From Symsagittifera roscoffensis (lineage: Eukaryota; Xenacoelomorpha; Acoela; Convolutidae): a DNA stretch of 64,000 nucleotides. Position numbers and translations under genes: made by a program. The notes under the pieces are model-generated. The model saw only the letters and a list, made by a program, of their open reading frames with translations. It was not told where the DNA came from and did no database searches. Numbering within the stretch: the stretch's first letter is position 1; each line of letters opens with the position of its first letter. The stretch spans positions 3,784,485-3,848,484 of the forward strand of contig NC_087066.1 in the NCBI RefSeq assembly GCF_963678635.1, given 5' to 3'. Shown here one piece after another: positions 34,227-43,731 of this stretch.

Positions 34227-34414
34227 TTTTCTTTAATACAGTTTGTACTCAAATTGAGCAAAGCCTACCTATCGTAATTGAGAATCAGAAAGATCATCCT
34301 GTCACACTAAACAAAAGTGTACTAGGCTATGCAGTACCTGATATTCAAGGATACGAGGATAAAATATTTGCTATCCACGATTGTGATGAGTTCACAACGA
34401 GAATTTTCAAATGA
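34223..34414 (+). pseudogene. Protease-macro connector, shifted frame (copy 2)
   Basis: Same 63-codon segment and same frame breaks as 27647-27838, with three base changes. Shared lesions show that the breaks existed before the duplication. Confidence 0.7.
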
Positions 34415-36704
34415 AAGTTCAGAATTCGATAGCTGTTTCATGCTGAACACTGTTGTCAATACAACACAGGAAAGCAATACTCAATTATCCGGCCCCTGTC
34501 TACAATATGTAGACTTCAAAAAAAGGTCCATATTCGAATCGAATATGCCCATTGCCCATACAATCTCTGCAGATAGAGCAATGAAAAAAGGATTTGCTGA
34601 ATCGATTAGCAAAAGGTATCCTGAGCTACGACACTTTTGTAACTCAATACATGCTAACATTAACGATATTCTCATCTTCACTGATCCAAAATCTGGACAA
34701 ATCATATATAACCTGATTACCAAACAGAGGTACTTTCAGAAACCCACTTACGACGCTATATTCAATACCTTGTCCGAAATGAAAGATCATGCTATAGCAA
34801 ATAACATTCGATCTATCGCAATGCCCAAAATTGCTTGTGGCTTAGATAAAATGAATTGGGAAGAAGTTTCCAAAATCATTGTCGATGTATTCCAACATTC
34901 TGGAATTACTATATTTGTCTATGTTTCAGGACAAGAAATCAAGGACATGCCTGCCCTTGAAGTGTTTGATACAGAGAATGTATCAGAAATATTTGAACAA
35001 ATTGGTTCAGATATAGTCAAAGTATGCAAAAATGAAAACGAAATAGCAACTGACTTTTCTAATGATGCAAAGAACCTTTGCAGGCCTCCCTTGAAAGAAC
35101 AATTTAAAAAGTACCGAAACAAAGAACATAATGATCGGCTAATTGCCTTTCTAGTCAACGAAACGTTTACCCAATACTCCTCAATTGATAAGGACAATAG
35201 TAGTACTTTGGAAAAAATCGAAACTACTATTAAATTCTTATCTGACTTCGATTTCACCCAAAGTGATATATCGGATGATGAATTTGCAGATCTAATTCAA
35301 ATGCTGATAGAGGATCAAGATGTTTATTCTCATCACAAATATGATATTGGAAAAACAAAACATAAATTCCATATACCACTCAAAAAGGACGCAACGTTCA
35401 AAAAACAACGACCGAGTAAAATCCCAGTCCATCTAAGAGATAAATTGGACAAGTTAATGGATGAATTAATCCAAGCAGGCATAGTCAGAGAACTAAATGA
35501 AAAAGATGATATGAACTCATGGTTCGTAAATCCAGTCATCATTCTTCCAAAAAAAGACTACGTTAAGTTGGTCTTGGATGCTAGGTACCTAAACTCAATC
35601 ACAGATACTAGCAATTGTAGTTGGCCATTAGAACCACTACAAGTTCTCATGACCCGAATAAACGGATCATACTTCACAAGTAGTGATCTCTCTTGCGCCT
35701 ACCATCAAGTACCTCTAACAGATGAGGCCCAGAAATTAACAAGCTTTATTGTAGGAGGTAGACAATATACCTACCAAGTTCGTTTCTATGGTTTGAAACC
35801 TCTTCCAAGATATGCCTTCGGACCCCTCATTAAAGAAAAAAAAGCAATTACTTTCATAGACGACACTCTGTTACAGAGTCAAAATAAAAATGAAATGTTT
35901 GGCACGATTCGAGAATATCATTCTCTTTTGCGGAAGGCCAACTTAAAAGCTGCCCCTGACAAAACCTTTTTCTTCCTAAGAAAAGTTAAATTTCTAGGCC
36001 ACGTTGTCTCTAAAGATGGTCTTTCCCCAATCGCTTCTCGAATTGATGACATAAAAAAATTGAAATCCCCTGAATCAAAAACAGAAGTTCTAGGAGTATT
36101 AGGTGTCATGGGATTCTACAGCACATACATCATCAATTTTCATGTGGACGCAAAATGTCTATATGAACTGGCAAACAGTAGTGATAAGTTTCAATGGCTA
36201 CCATGCCATGAAGAAGTTTTTCAAAAACTGAAAGACAAATTCTGTCATGATATTTCAAATGCCATACCTAATGTAAACTACCCATTTCACATTCACGCCG
36301 ACTCCTCAAATGTAGGAACCGGGTGTATACTCATCCAAGACTTTCCTGAAGGGAAAAGAATTGTTTCTGCCAATTCTAGAGTCTTTGATAAAGCTGAGCA
36401 GAAAATGTCTACTCAACATCGTGAATTATGTGGAATAATATCTGCTTTGCAAACCTATGAATTCTACATTATAGGTTCACCCTTTCCTCTATACCTATAT
36501 TGCGACCACAGACCTATTCTCTTCTTATGGTCCAGAAAAGGACAACTTTCTCATAGTTTTTTCAAATATCAAGTCGTATTGACAAAATTCAACAATTTGA
36601 AAATAATCTATACCCCAGGTTCAAACCTAGCCTTTCCTGACTTATTGAGCCGAAATGTGCCCATCGCTGATATACAGAACACAAAACCATTCCAAATGAT
36701 ATAA
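34329..36704 (+). CDS. pol: Pol: macro domain, reverse transcriptase, RNase H (copy 2)
   Basis: 791-codon ORF with the same domains as copy 1, shifted by +13 residues: macro domain at 34497-34928 with the L-I-T-K lysine (34722-34724) and G-L-D aspartate, RT with S-S-D-L and F-I-D-D, RNase H with its four acidic residues, P-D-L-L-S-R near the end. It lacks an upstream gag frame, so expression would need its own start or a spliced RNA. The first ATG lies inside sequence that is normally read in another frame, so I consider the start unreliable. Confidence 0.9.
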   Translation: MQYLIFKDTRIKYLLSTIVMSSQREFSNESSEFDSCFMLNTVVNTTQESNTQLSGPCLQYVDFKKRSIFESNMPIAHTISADRAMKKGFAESISKRYPELRHFCNSIHANINDILIFTDPKSGQIIYNLITKQRYFQKPTYDAIFNTLSEMKDHAIANNIRSIAMPKIACGLDKMNWEEVSKIIVDVFQHSGITIFVYVSGQEIKDMPALEVFDTENVSEIFEQIGSDIVKVCKNENEIATDFSNDAKNLCRPPLKEQFKKYRNKEHNDRLIAFLVNETFTQYSSIDKDNSSTLEKIETTIKFLSDFDFTQSDISDDEFADLIQMLIEDQDVYSHHKYDIGKTKHKFHIPLKKDATFKKQRPSKIPVHLRDKLDKLMDELIQAGIVRELNEKDDMNSWFVNPVIILPKKDYVKLVLDARYLNSITDTSNCSWPLEPLQVLMTRINGSYFTSSDLSCAYHQVPLTDEAQKLTSFIVGGRQYTYQVRFYGLKPLPRYAFGPLIKEKKAITFIDDTLLQSQNKNEMFGTIREYHSLLRKANLKAAPDKTFFFLRKVKFLGHVVSKDGLSPIASRIDDIKKLKSPESKTEVLGVLGVMGFYSTYIINFHVDAKCLYELANSSDKFQWLPCHEEVFQKLKDKFCHDISNAIPNVNYPFHIHADSSNVGTGCILIQDFPEGKRIVSANSRVFDKAEQKMSTQHRELCGIISALQTYEFYIIGSPFPLYLYCDHRPILFLWSRKGQLSHSFFKYQVVLTKFNNLKIIYTPGSNLAFPDLLSRNVPIADIQNTKPFQMI

Positions 36705-36719
36705 AGTTCATCCTAGACA

Positions 36720-39320
36720 ATGGAGAACAAATATGTTATTCAGTACTCCACAAAGATGATAACATATTTCAAAACGATTGCTATCCAGTCATTGCTCAAG
36801 TGCAAGGCGGAAAAAAAGAAATTAATCAACATAAGTGACAGAGGAGACTTCAGCATTGAAGATGCTCCAGAATATTTTGAAGAATCTTGTAGTGCGATTC
36901 AGAATATAACAGATTTCTTCCGATTTGGCAAACAAATTAACCAAATCAAACGACTATCTATACCAGATATGAACGATCAAAACATTTATGAAGAAATTCC
37001 AGATGAAGTATCTGCACTTGATGATCCTTTGGAAAATTCAGAATGGCTTGACTTATATGAAGGCAATGTCGAGAAGAACCTTCTCAACGACCTGGTTAAA
37101 GCAAAAAATGATTTTGCAACCAAAACAAGATCCTTGAGGTTAATTGAACCCCTAAGTCTCCAATCTGAAGAGAATAAATCAGATTCTCTTGAACTGATAG
37201 CAAAAATGACCGACTTTGCTAAAGAAGCAAATTTAGACGTTGAAACAATTATGCAAGAGCAGTGTAACGATACTGTAATCATAGATATCAAAAATTGCAT
37301 AAAGCAAAACGAAAAGCCAGAAAGAAACAAAAAAAATCCTTATCGTGAAGAAAAAGGGTTAAAAGCCTATATCAGGCAGTTTGAGTTATTATTCATTGAA
37401 GACCAAAATGATCTTCTATGTATTAATGAATATAATGATGACTATACTAAGAGTCCAAAAATTTGCTTACCCATCTCCCTAGTGCTAAATTGCTTTGAGT
37501 TAGCTCATAAGCATCCTCTTAGCGGTCATCACGGCGAAACAAAAACTTTGGAAATAATCAAAAGATATTTCTATTGGCCCGGACTCTATAAATGGATCAA
37601 CATGCTTCTTCATGATTGCCTAGAATGTCAAAAAAATAAACCTAAGCAAAAAGATCTGAATGAAGCTCCATTACAACAATGGGGACAACTAGAAACAATT
37701 TCAATGAAAACGATCCACATTGATCATAAAGGTCCACTTAGACCATCAAGTCACGGCAAAAACTTTTGCTTAGTTGTGATAGATGCCTTCTCTAGATATC
37801 TTCAAGTATATCCATGCACCCATGCAGACTCTAAGGAAACTATTAAGCTCTTAGAGAAGTACATCACAACATTTGGTATTCCGCAACAAATTATTCATGA
37901 TAATGGAAGTGCATTCATGAGTAATGACTTTGCTCATTGGTCCTCTGAATTGGGAATAACACTGAGGCCAAGAACTACTTACTCGCCTTGGACTAATGGA
38001 AAAGTTGAAGTCCAGAATAAACATTTAACCCAGTACTTTCGACATTTCTTGAGTACCTCAGGCTCAAACTGGTCTGAATTAACAAATAAATTTGCTTTTG
38101 CCCATAACACCGCCATTAATTCAAGTACAGGTTACACTCCATATGAGATTGTCTTTGGCATAAAACCTCAGGTTCACCTTAGCCTTAAATTAGGCCTCTA
38201 CCGCGACCAAAACAAAAGATGTACCTCTGAATTTTGCGCTGGTCTCGAAAATCATGCTCATACCGAGCATAAGTCAAAAAATGAGACCATAGATAGATTT
38301 CTAAAAAATCAAATTTCCGCCGAAATACTAAAAAGCGAAAATGATTTCAAGTTGATTTATAGTAACACCTATACCCATTGCCGCCGCATCACTAATAAGG
38401 CCCACATGTTCCGAAATCAATTTAAATTAGGACGGCCTATAAAAGAAGCCACTAAGGTGTTACTAGAAAATAGATCCAAACCACTATTGAAATCTCAAAA
38501 GCTTTTGAATTTGAGATCTGGACCTTACATCGTAATTGAAAAAATCACGGAAGTAACACACGGAATTCAAAATGATTTCACTAACGAAAAAAAGATTGTC
38601 CACCGCAATCATATTGTTGAATACTTTCCTAAAGAACAACAAATGCCCAAGCTACTACAAGAGTACTCTAGTGATTTATTTTCAAGTGATTTTTATGATC
38701 ATATAACAAATCATCAAATCGACTCTTTCAATAAACCTAAACAGGTTGAAAATCTACAATACCAGTTTTGGCCAGTAGTCAACAATGGTTATCAGCAAAT
38801 GACTGATCATACCCCTACAAATGAGGATCAAAATAAAACCATTGTTCATGAACACTCATTAGATTCAGGCAGAGAAACCATGCATCTAAGAACTTTGTTC
38901 GATGCGACTGCGATTGACCAGAATCTTAGACCTATTCGAAGTTCAACTCCCTATCCTGCTGATAAAACCCCTAATCCTTCAACTAGTCAATCTAGTAGTT
39001 ATGGCCACCGCCGCCTACCTAGCCGCAGTATAAGTCCTAATACTAGTCTCGCAAATGACTTTGGCCGCCGCCACCAAAATATAACAACACAATATAATAC
39101 TCCCCGCCCTCCTGATATCCCTCGTTTATCTGAATCATCAGAAAGCTTTACTGATGGAAAAAATATCCCTCATAGCTCTCAGGAAAACTTCTATGAAAAA
39201 ACTCGATCCGCACCTGGATCACTTTCTGAATCCAAAAAACCTAAACGGACAAATCGTCCTACAAATTTTTATGGAACTACAATTCCATCTCGTCTAATTG
39301 GCAAATTTAAAAAGAAATAA
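36720..39320 (+). CDS. int: Linker, integrase and C-terminal tail (copy 2)
   Basis: 866-codon ORF; the true frame starts near 36812 after the A7 run. Acidic linker (residues 41-240), HHCC finger (H263/H265, H270/H271, C300, C303), DDE core with D335, D394 and E430 (35 residues between the last two, the classic D,D35E spacing), GPY module at 601-603, then a 230-residue Ser/Pro/Asn-rich tail ending K-F-K-K-K. It would insert the cDNA into the genome. No internal stop; compared with copy 1 it keeps the Trp codon, the frame and the GPY Gly. It is the best-preserved enzyme in the window. Confidence 0.92.
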   Translation: MENKYVIQYSTKMITYFKTIAIQSLLKCKAEKKKLINISDRGDFSIEDAPEYFEESCSAIQNITDFFRFGKQINQIKRLSIPDMNDQNIYEEIPDEVSALDDPLENSEWLDLYEGNVEKNLLNDLVKAKNDFATKTRSLRLIEPLSLQSEENKSDSLELIAKMTDFAKEANLDVETIMQEQCNDTVIIDIKNCIKQNEKPERNKKNPYREEKGLKAYIRQFELLFIEDQNDLLCINEYNDDYTKSPKICLPISLVLNCFELAHKHPLSGHHGETKTLEIIKRYFYWPGLYKWINMLLHDCLECQKNKPKQKDLNEAPLQQWGQLETISMKTIHIDHKGPLRPSSHGKNFCLVVIDAFSRYLQVYPCTHADSKETIKLLEKYITTFGIPQQIIHDNGSAFMSNDFAHWSSELGITLRPRTTYSPWTNGKVEVQNKHLTQYFRHFLSTSGSNWSELTNKFAFAHNTAINSSTGYTPYEIVFGIKPQVHLSLKLGLYRDQNKRCTSEFCAGLENHAHTEHKSKNETIDRFLKNQISAEILKSENDFKLIYSNTYTHCRRITNKAHMFRNQFKLGRPIKEATKVLLENRSKPLLKSQKLLNLRSGPYIVIEKITEVTHGIQNDFTNEKKIVHRNHIVEYFPKEQQMPKLLQEYSSDLFSSDFYDHITNHQIDSFNKPKQVENLQYQFWPVVNNGYQQMTDHTPTNEDQNKTIVHEHSLDSGRETMHLRTLFDATAIDQNLRPIRSSTPYPADKTPNPSTSQSSSYGHRRLPSRSISPNTSLANDFGRRHQNITTQYNTPRPPDIPRLSESSESFTDGKNIPHSSQENFYEKTRSAPGSLSESKKPKRTNRPTNFYGTTIPSRLIGKFKKK

Positions 39321-39466
39321 AAACACTAAACCATTTATTTGGCCAACATAATATTTTTTTAATTCTTTTTATTGGCCTTTTTCTTTTTTTTCCTTTTTTT
39401 ACTTTATAAATATTTCGTTTGTAATAAAAACACAAAACACCAAAAATAACATGTTAACAAATAAAT

Positions 39467-40160
39467 TTAAAAATAACTTTTATAAACACAAGATTTAATA
39501 TCTGTGTACGATTTCACTAGTTTGACTGCCGCCATCTTTTCCAACGAGTTTTCCGCGGCCCTACTCAGGCTCCTCACTGCAAACTGCAGCGCTGAGTAAG
39601 GCCGCCACCAAGCTTGATAGATCTCCTCCAACATAATATCAAGCTCTATTTTTCGTCTAAACTCTGCCTCTGCCACTGGCTTTTGAAGAATTCTTCTTGA
39701 AACTAAAACAAATTTATATAGTATTTCTATGTTGCCATGCCACTTGAATAAAAAAATTTTTTTTATTACTTTTAAAATTGGGTGTATTGTAAAACAAACT
39801 TACATCCTCCCCAAAGAATAAGGACAAAAAGTCCATTGTTTCTTGTGAAACCACGTGGTTTCCACTCCATGGGCTCCGTAGTTTCTTCGCGAAGCACCTA
39901 CTTTGTACTGAGCCAAGCTCAAATAGTTCATCGGTTTTCAGGACCGGATACTTGAAGACGTAACTCCGGTCCATAAATATCATGAATTCCATGGGCGTTA
40001 GATTTGCACCCTTCTCGACTAAACCGTCGTAGATTTCCACCCTTCTCTCAACTTCCTTGTCCTCCAGCAAGGCTTCGTGTTTGAAATCTAACTCATCCCG
40101 CAAGTTCAAAAACTTCTCGGGGAAGTCCACCAGATTGTCTTCAGGCTCGATATAACTCAT
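39467..40160 (-). pseudogene. Antisense two-exon gene, copy 2 with exon-2 frameshift
   Basis: Exon 1 40160-39804 encodes the same 119 residues as copy 1: five base differences, all synonymous. Intron 39803-39703 (101 bp, same splice sites). Exon 2 39702-39467 has one A fewer in the A5 run near its start (minus strand), shifting the frame after about seven codons; the remaining 69-codon frame is unchanged but out of phase. Unlike copy 1 it keeps the complete upstream region, shared divergently with env (40161-40680). It may be recently broken, or the base loss may be a sequencing error in a homopolymer. Confidence 0.75.
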
Positions 40161-40680
40161 TTTTTAAGAAAACAAAATTTTTTTAAAAATACTGTGATAA
40201 CAGATGAAGTTTAAACGGAAAGCAAACAAATGATGTTGCTTTTAGTCCTCTCTTATGAAGAGATGTTTTTTTTTTCATTTTCCTACTCCAATAAGGAAGG
40301 GGAATGCAGTTGTTAAAAATTAACATCAGCATAAACGAATGATTATCATTCCACTGCTAGATCTCAACAAATCAAAACTAAGTGGAAAAACCACGACATT
40401 AAACCAGAGTGAAAAAAACCACAAAACGAATGGCGAAGGAATTACGACTTAAAAAGAGTCACATCTGAAAGACGCCGAATAACAACGGCCAATCAGAGCT
40501 TAGATTTGCAAAAAAGCATAAACAGCCTTTAAAAACTAACTGATATACAGTTGTTTTCATTCTTGCTCAATTCCACATCTTGCATTCAAAACCTCCTATC
40601 TCTCCAAAAAATAAATCTGCTGAATTCCTCAACAAAAATTGAAATCTAACTCAAATTTCCCATCACAAAAAATCCACAAA
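40161..40680. promoter_or_regulatory. Divergent intergenic region between antisense gene and env
   Basis: 520 bp with no ORF. The antisense gene starts on the left (40160, minus) and env on the right (40681, plus), so both could be driven from here. In unit 1 only the first 160 bp of this region are present. CCAAT-type boxes (CCAAT near 40288 on plus; CCAATCAGAGC near 40490) are visible. Confidence 0.5.
40528..40562 (+). promoter_or_regulatory. Candidate internal env promoter
   Basis: TTTAAAAA at 40528-40535 and TCATTC at 40557-40562; the initiator A is 31 bp after the first T, exactly as in the LTR. It would give an env mRNA with a leader of about 120 nt. The alternative is that env is made from a spliced LTR transcript with an acceptor such as the TATACAG near 40550. 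Confidence 0.5.
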
Positions 40681-42930
40681 ATGACAAACCCATATAGTGA
40701 AATAGAAGAAGGTGAACTAATGGACCAAGATCCTGTTCTAACCACTCTCGAGGAAATGCTTAAAGTGAGTACTTTTAAAAATTCTTTTGCTATCATTCAC
40801 CACCAAAAAATAAATTTGCAAAAAATTTATTTGGTTGGTCTTTTAACTCTAATAATACTTTCGAATCAAACCTCAGCATTTGATCCGAAAGAACAATTAT
40901 ATGCAAATACTGCAAATAATCTTCGGGTTGCTCATTATGATTGTCAACTAATGACTTCTAACAAAATGTTCTCTCTAAATAAAGTAGCACCTTGCAAAGT
41001 CCAACCAGAAAATATTAAAGTAGCCCATGCTTATGTTACTCTATATCAGAGACATTATCGCACAAAAGTAAATGCGACAATGTGTCGAATCAAACACCAA
41101 TCAATGCGTTGGTTCTGCGATTCTTTTGATCCAATGTAAATCGGCCGCCGACAGAGGCTATCTTAACCTAGGCTATGCTAGTATTGGAAATATTCCTTTC
41201 AAATTTAATGTTAAAACAGTAACTAATGCCCATGCTGGCAAAGTTGACGGCAAACATCATAACGAATGTGATGGCCGTTCTTGGATTAAATTGGACACTT
41301 TTGAAACTTACATGCAAAATGTAACTCTGACTGTTAACCTCAAAGATGGAACAGTCAATAATTGGCAAAACATTCCTTTGCCCTGTCCAGTGTCTACAAA
41401 TGGATGTGAAACAACATCCTTAGACGCTTTTGCTTATACTTGGGAAGAACCCAACAATTGCATTTTCACTGTTTTAAACAGATTTCCGGCTAAAATTTTT
41501 CAAAACGAAGAATCTTACTATATAATTAAAGGCGATTCTAGCCCATCTATTCATTCTACCCATACAAGGGATTCTCAAAAATTTATGCTACAGGTGATGA
41601 ATAAACCGCAATCTCTTTGTGGTCATCCCAGAATAGTGTATCCAACTTCATATGATTCACTTTTTATTGCATACACTGACGGTTTCAATATGGATACTGG
41701 AATCCAAGTTAAACCAACCCCAGAAACGGGAACTATTCATAATGCCGGCCAACCAAATTCTACTTTTCTCACATTAAGTGATGATTCGCCGCCACTCCAA
41801 TTTTCAAGTCATCAAATTGACTACGAAGCTCATATAGGTACCAAATTGGACTATATTCTTTTTTATAGCTTCTACATGCTCAGAACGGCCGAGTTAGCCC
41901 TTCTGCAAAATCAATGTGAGCTAGAACGCTCCTCAATTTTAAATACTTTAATGCTTTCACTTGAAAGCCCCCGTTTGGCTGGCTATATTCTAACCAAAAA
42001 CCGCTCTATGTTCTTAGAGACCAATGGCAATGTTGCCTGGCTCTACCATTGTCCGAAATTTTATTCACCTTTGCAATTAATGGATGAATGCTTAATCGCA
42101 TTCCCATTATGTATAAGGAAGACATTCGATTTTTCGATCCAATTACGCGACAAACTTTTCAGTCGGCAGATCTACAAGACTGCTCCGACAAACATTCGAA
42201 TCTCTTTCAACTAGATGTTGATGATGATAAGTCCTGGATTGAATTAACCCCTCAAATTACAAGGGTTACAGGACCATATCTCTTTAAACCAAAAGAGATA
42301 ATTCAAAAGATTAAGCATTCTTTAGCCTCTAGCCAAGGCGCTTCAATCTACACTTATGCTCAAATGCAAAAATTCTGGAATATGATTTCCGATAATTCAG
42401 AGATGAAAGGAATACTGCAAAAAGTATCCAGGTCCTTTCTAAATGCTAAAAAAATTCTTTTCAAGGACTCATACAGCCCACTAGGCTCTTCCCAAACAAT
42501 CTATTTGGACTATCTCATCTCTCCCAACTTTTGGAAAAACGAATACACCCGTATATTCGGGAAAGTACAATACTATTTAGAAAAATGCGGAATAGTCTTC
42601 GCTTCTTTTCTATTTGTGAAATTTATTCTAGATTGCCTAGTATTCATAATAAAGGCTAAGCATATTCACAAAATCACAGGCCGCTCACTACACTTTGGCA
42701 AAGTATTGCTTGCCGCTTCATATAATATACTTTTCACTTCCATAGTGACCTCAATTTTCACCCAAGATGAGCAAACTGAAAAAATAGAACAAGAATGTGA
42801 TCAAAAAATACAAGCTCCTCTTTTAGAGGAAATTGATAAAATAAACCAGGATCGCATGTATCCTCACATCCAATTAACAAGTTTTGAGAGAAGAACTCAA
42901 AACTTGGATCACCCAACAAACCCAGTCTAA
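40681..42930 (+). pseudogene. env: env-like membrane glycoprotein, two frame breaks
   Basis: Three overlapping open pieces: 40681-41139, 41072-42214 and 42088-42930, in frames 1, 2 and 1. Start chosen at 40681 (AAAATGA) because an acidic leader of about 28 residues and then a hydrophobic signal/anchor (residues 49-61) follow. The ectodomain has many Cys and several N-x-S/T sites. The last piece has a membrane segment (its residues 168-188), a second hydrophobic stretch (205-224) and an acidic tail. The W-x-x-C-P motif, a following I-P-I-x-Y and D-P-x-T-R-x-x-F resemble glycoproteins described for chuviruses and some metazoan retroelements (gB-like, class III); that is recognition from memory, not a search. 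As it stands no complete protein can be made. Confidence 0.65.
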
Positions 42931-42951
42931 TAAAAAATTCTACTGTTCTAG
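40765..42951 (+). other. Candidate intron joining the env leader to ORF4
   Basis: Donor GTGAGT at 40765 (after codon 28 of env, phase 0) and acceptor TTCTAG ending at 42951, after a short T/C-containing stretch; the next codon (GAT, 42952) is in the ORF4 frame, so splicing keeps phase. It removes the whole membrane-protein part. In the array copies an AG just before the same GATATACC sequence is also kept (for example the reverse strand near 19755). Unspliced RNA would give the env frame and spliced RNA an ORF4 fusion. No transcript evidence. Confidence 0.5.
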
Positions 42952-42972
42952 GATATACCAACTGATTCAACT

Positions 42973-43731
42973 ATGGACGCAATACTTGATGACGACTTGA
43001 GAGATTTTGAAGATCTTCTCTCACTCCTGCCACCAACCGATCCACTGGACTCGCAGATTTCAGCACTCACTCAACAACCAACTGTTTCTACTACTACAAC
43101 ACCAACTGCAAAGCCGACCTCAACACGATCCTTCGTTGAGCCACTACTTCAAACCAATTCAGCTGTCCCAATAACTACAGCATCACCGCCACCACCCCTA
43201 AAAATTTCACCCCCTGATTTTAAAATACCCCTGGTTCCCTCGAAATCCAAAATTAAAAAGCGAACCCAGATTGTAAAACCATATAAGATACTAACGGCAA
43301 ATACGCCGGAATCAACTTCTCATTGTCCAATGACCATTAGGCGACAGCCCTTGCACCCCACTAAATTAAACACTAAATTACATATTCAGTTAGAAAGGGA
43401 ACAATACATTAATTCTAAAAGCAATCCTGGCTTCGATATGGATCTCAATTATGCTTTGAATCCATTAATCAATCGTTTTAAATTAGAAGCCTATCACCCT
43501 ATAAAAAAAATGTATTCCATAACTAATTCCCTTCTTGAATATCAAAAAATCTATGTCCCAGCAAAATATCTGACAGCAAAATAACAAACCCCCCAGTTAG
43601 ATGACTATACTGAGCGAATTCAGCGCAGTCATATCCATGAACCGCATCAAATCCGGGAGCTGAAAAAGCAAATCCACAATTTGAAAACAAAAAATCACCA
43701 ACTTATAGCCCGGTTGGAAGGAAAATTGTAA
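42973..43731 (+). CDS. ORF4: acidic, Pro/Thr-rich protein with C-terminal coiled coil
   Basis: Open 42973-43584 (203 codons); after one in-frame TAA at 43582 the frame runs on to 43731 with a charged coiled-coil segment that array copies read without a stop (for example 3343-3050), so the ancestral protein was about 250 residues. N-terminus: acidic and hydrophobic clusters (D-D-D-L-R-D-F-E-D-L-L-S-L-L-P-P-T-D), like transcriptional activation segments. Middle: Thr/Pro/Ser linker. C-terminal half: conserved DMDLNYA and RFKLEAYHP motifs. I do not recognise the family. Array copies open 30-40 codons further upstream, overlapping the end of env, consistent with entry by splicing at 42952. A regulatory role is inference. 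Confidence 0.6.

Larger units (their letters stand above)
33747..40320 (+). repeat. Internal tandem duplication, unit 2
   Basis: About 6,572 bp. The junction reads GTTAAAAATCATAAAC: the end of unit 2 (GTTAAAAAT, 40320) and the start of unit 1 (ATCATAAAC, 27171) share only AT, a 2-bp microhomology. Unit 2 therefore lacks gag and the protease active site. Confidence 0.95.

Noticed and set aside
43582-43584. Stop-codon readthrough in ORF4
   Set aside because: Other copies have a sense codon (TTA or ATA) there, so a point mutation is the simpler explanation.
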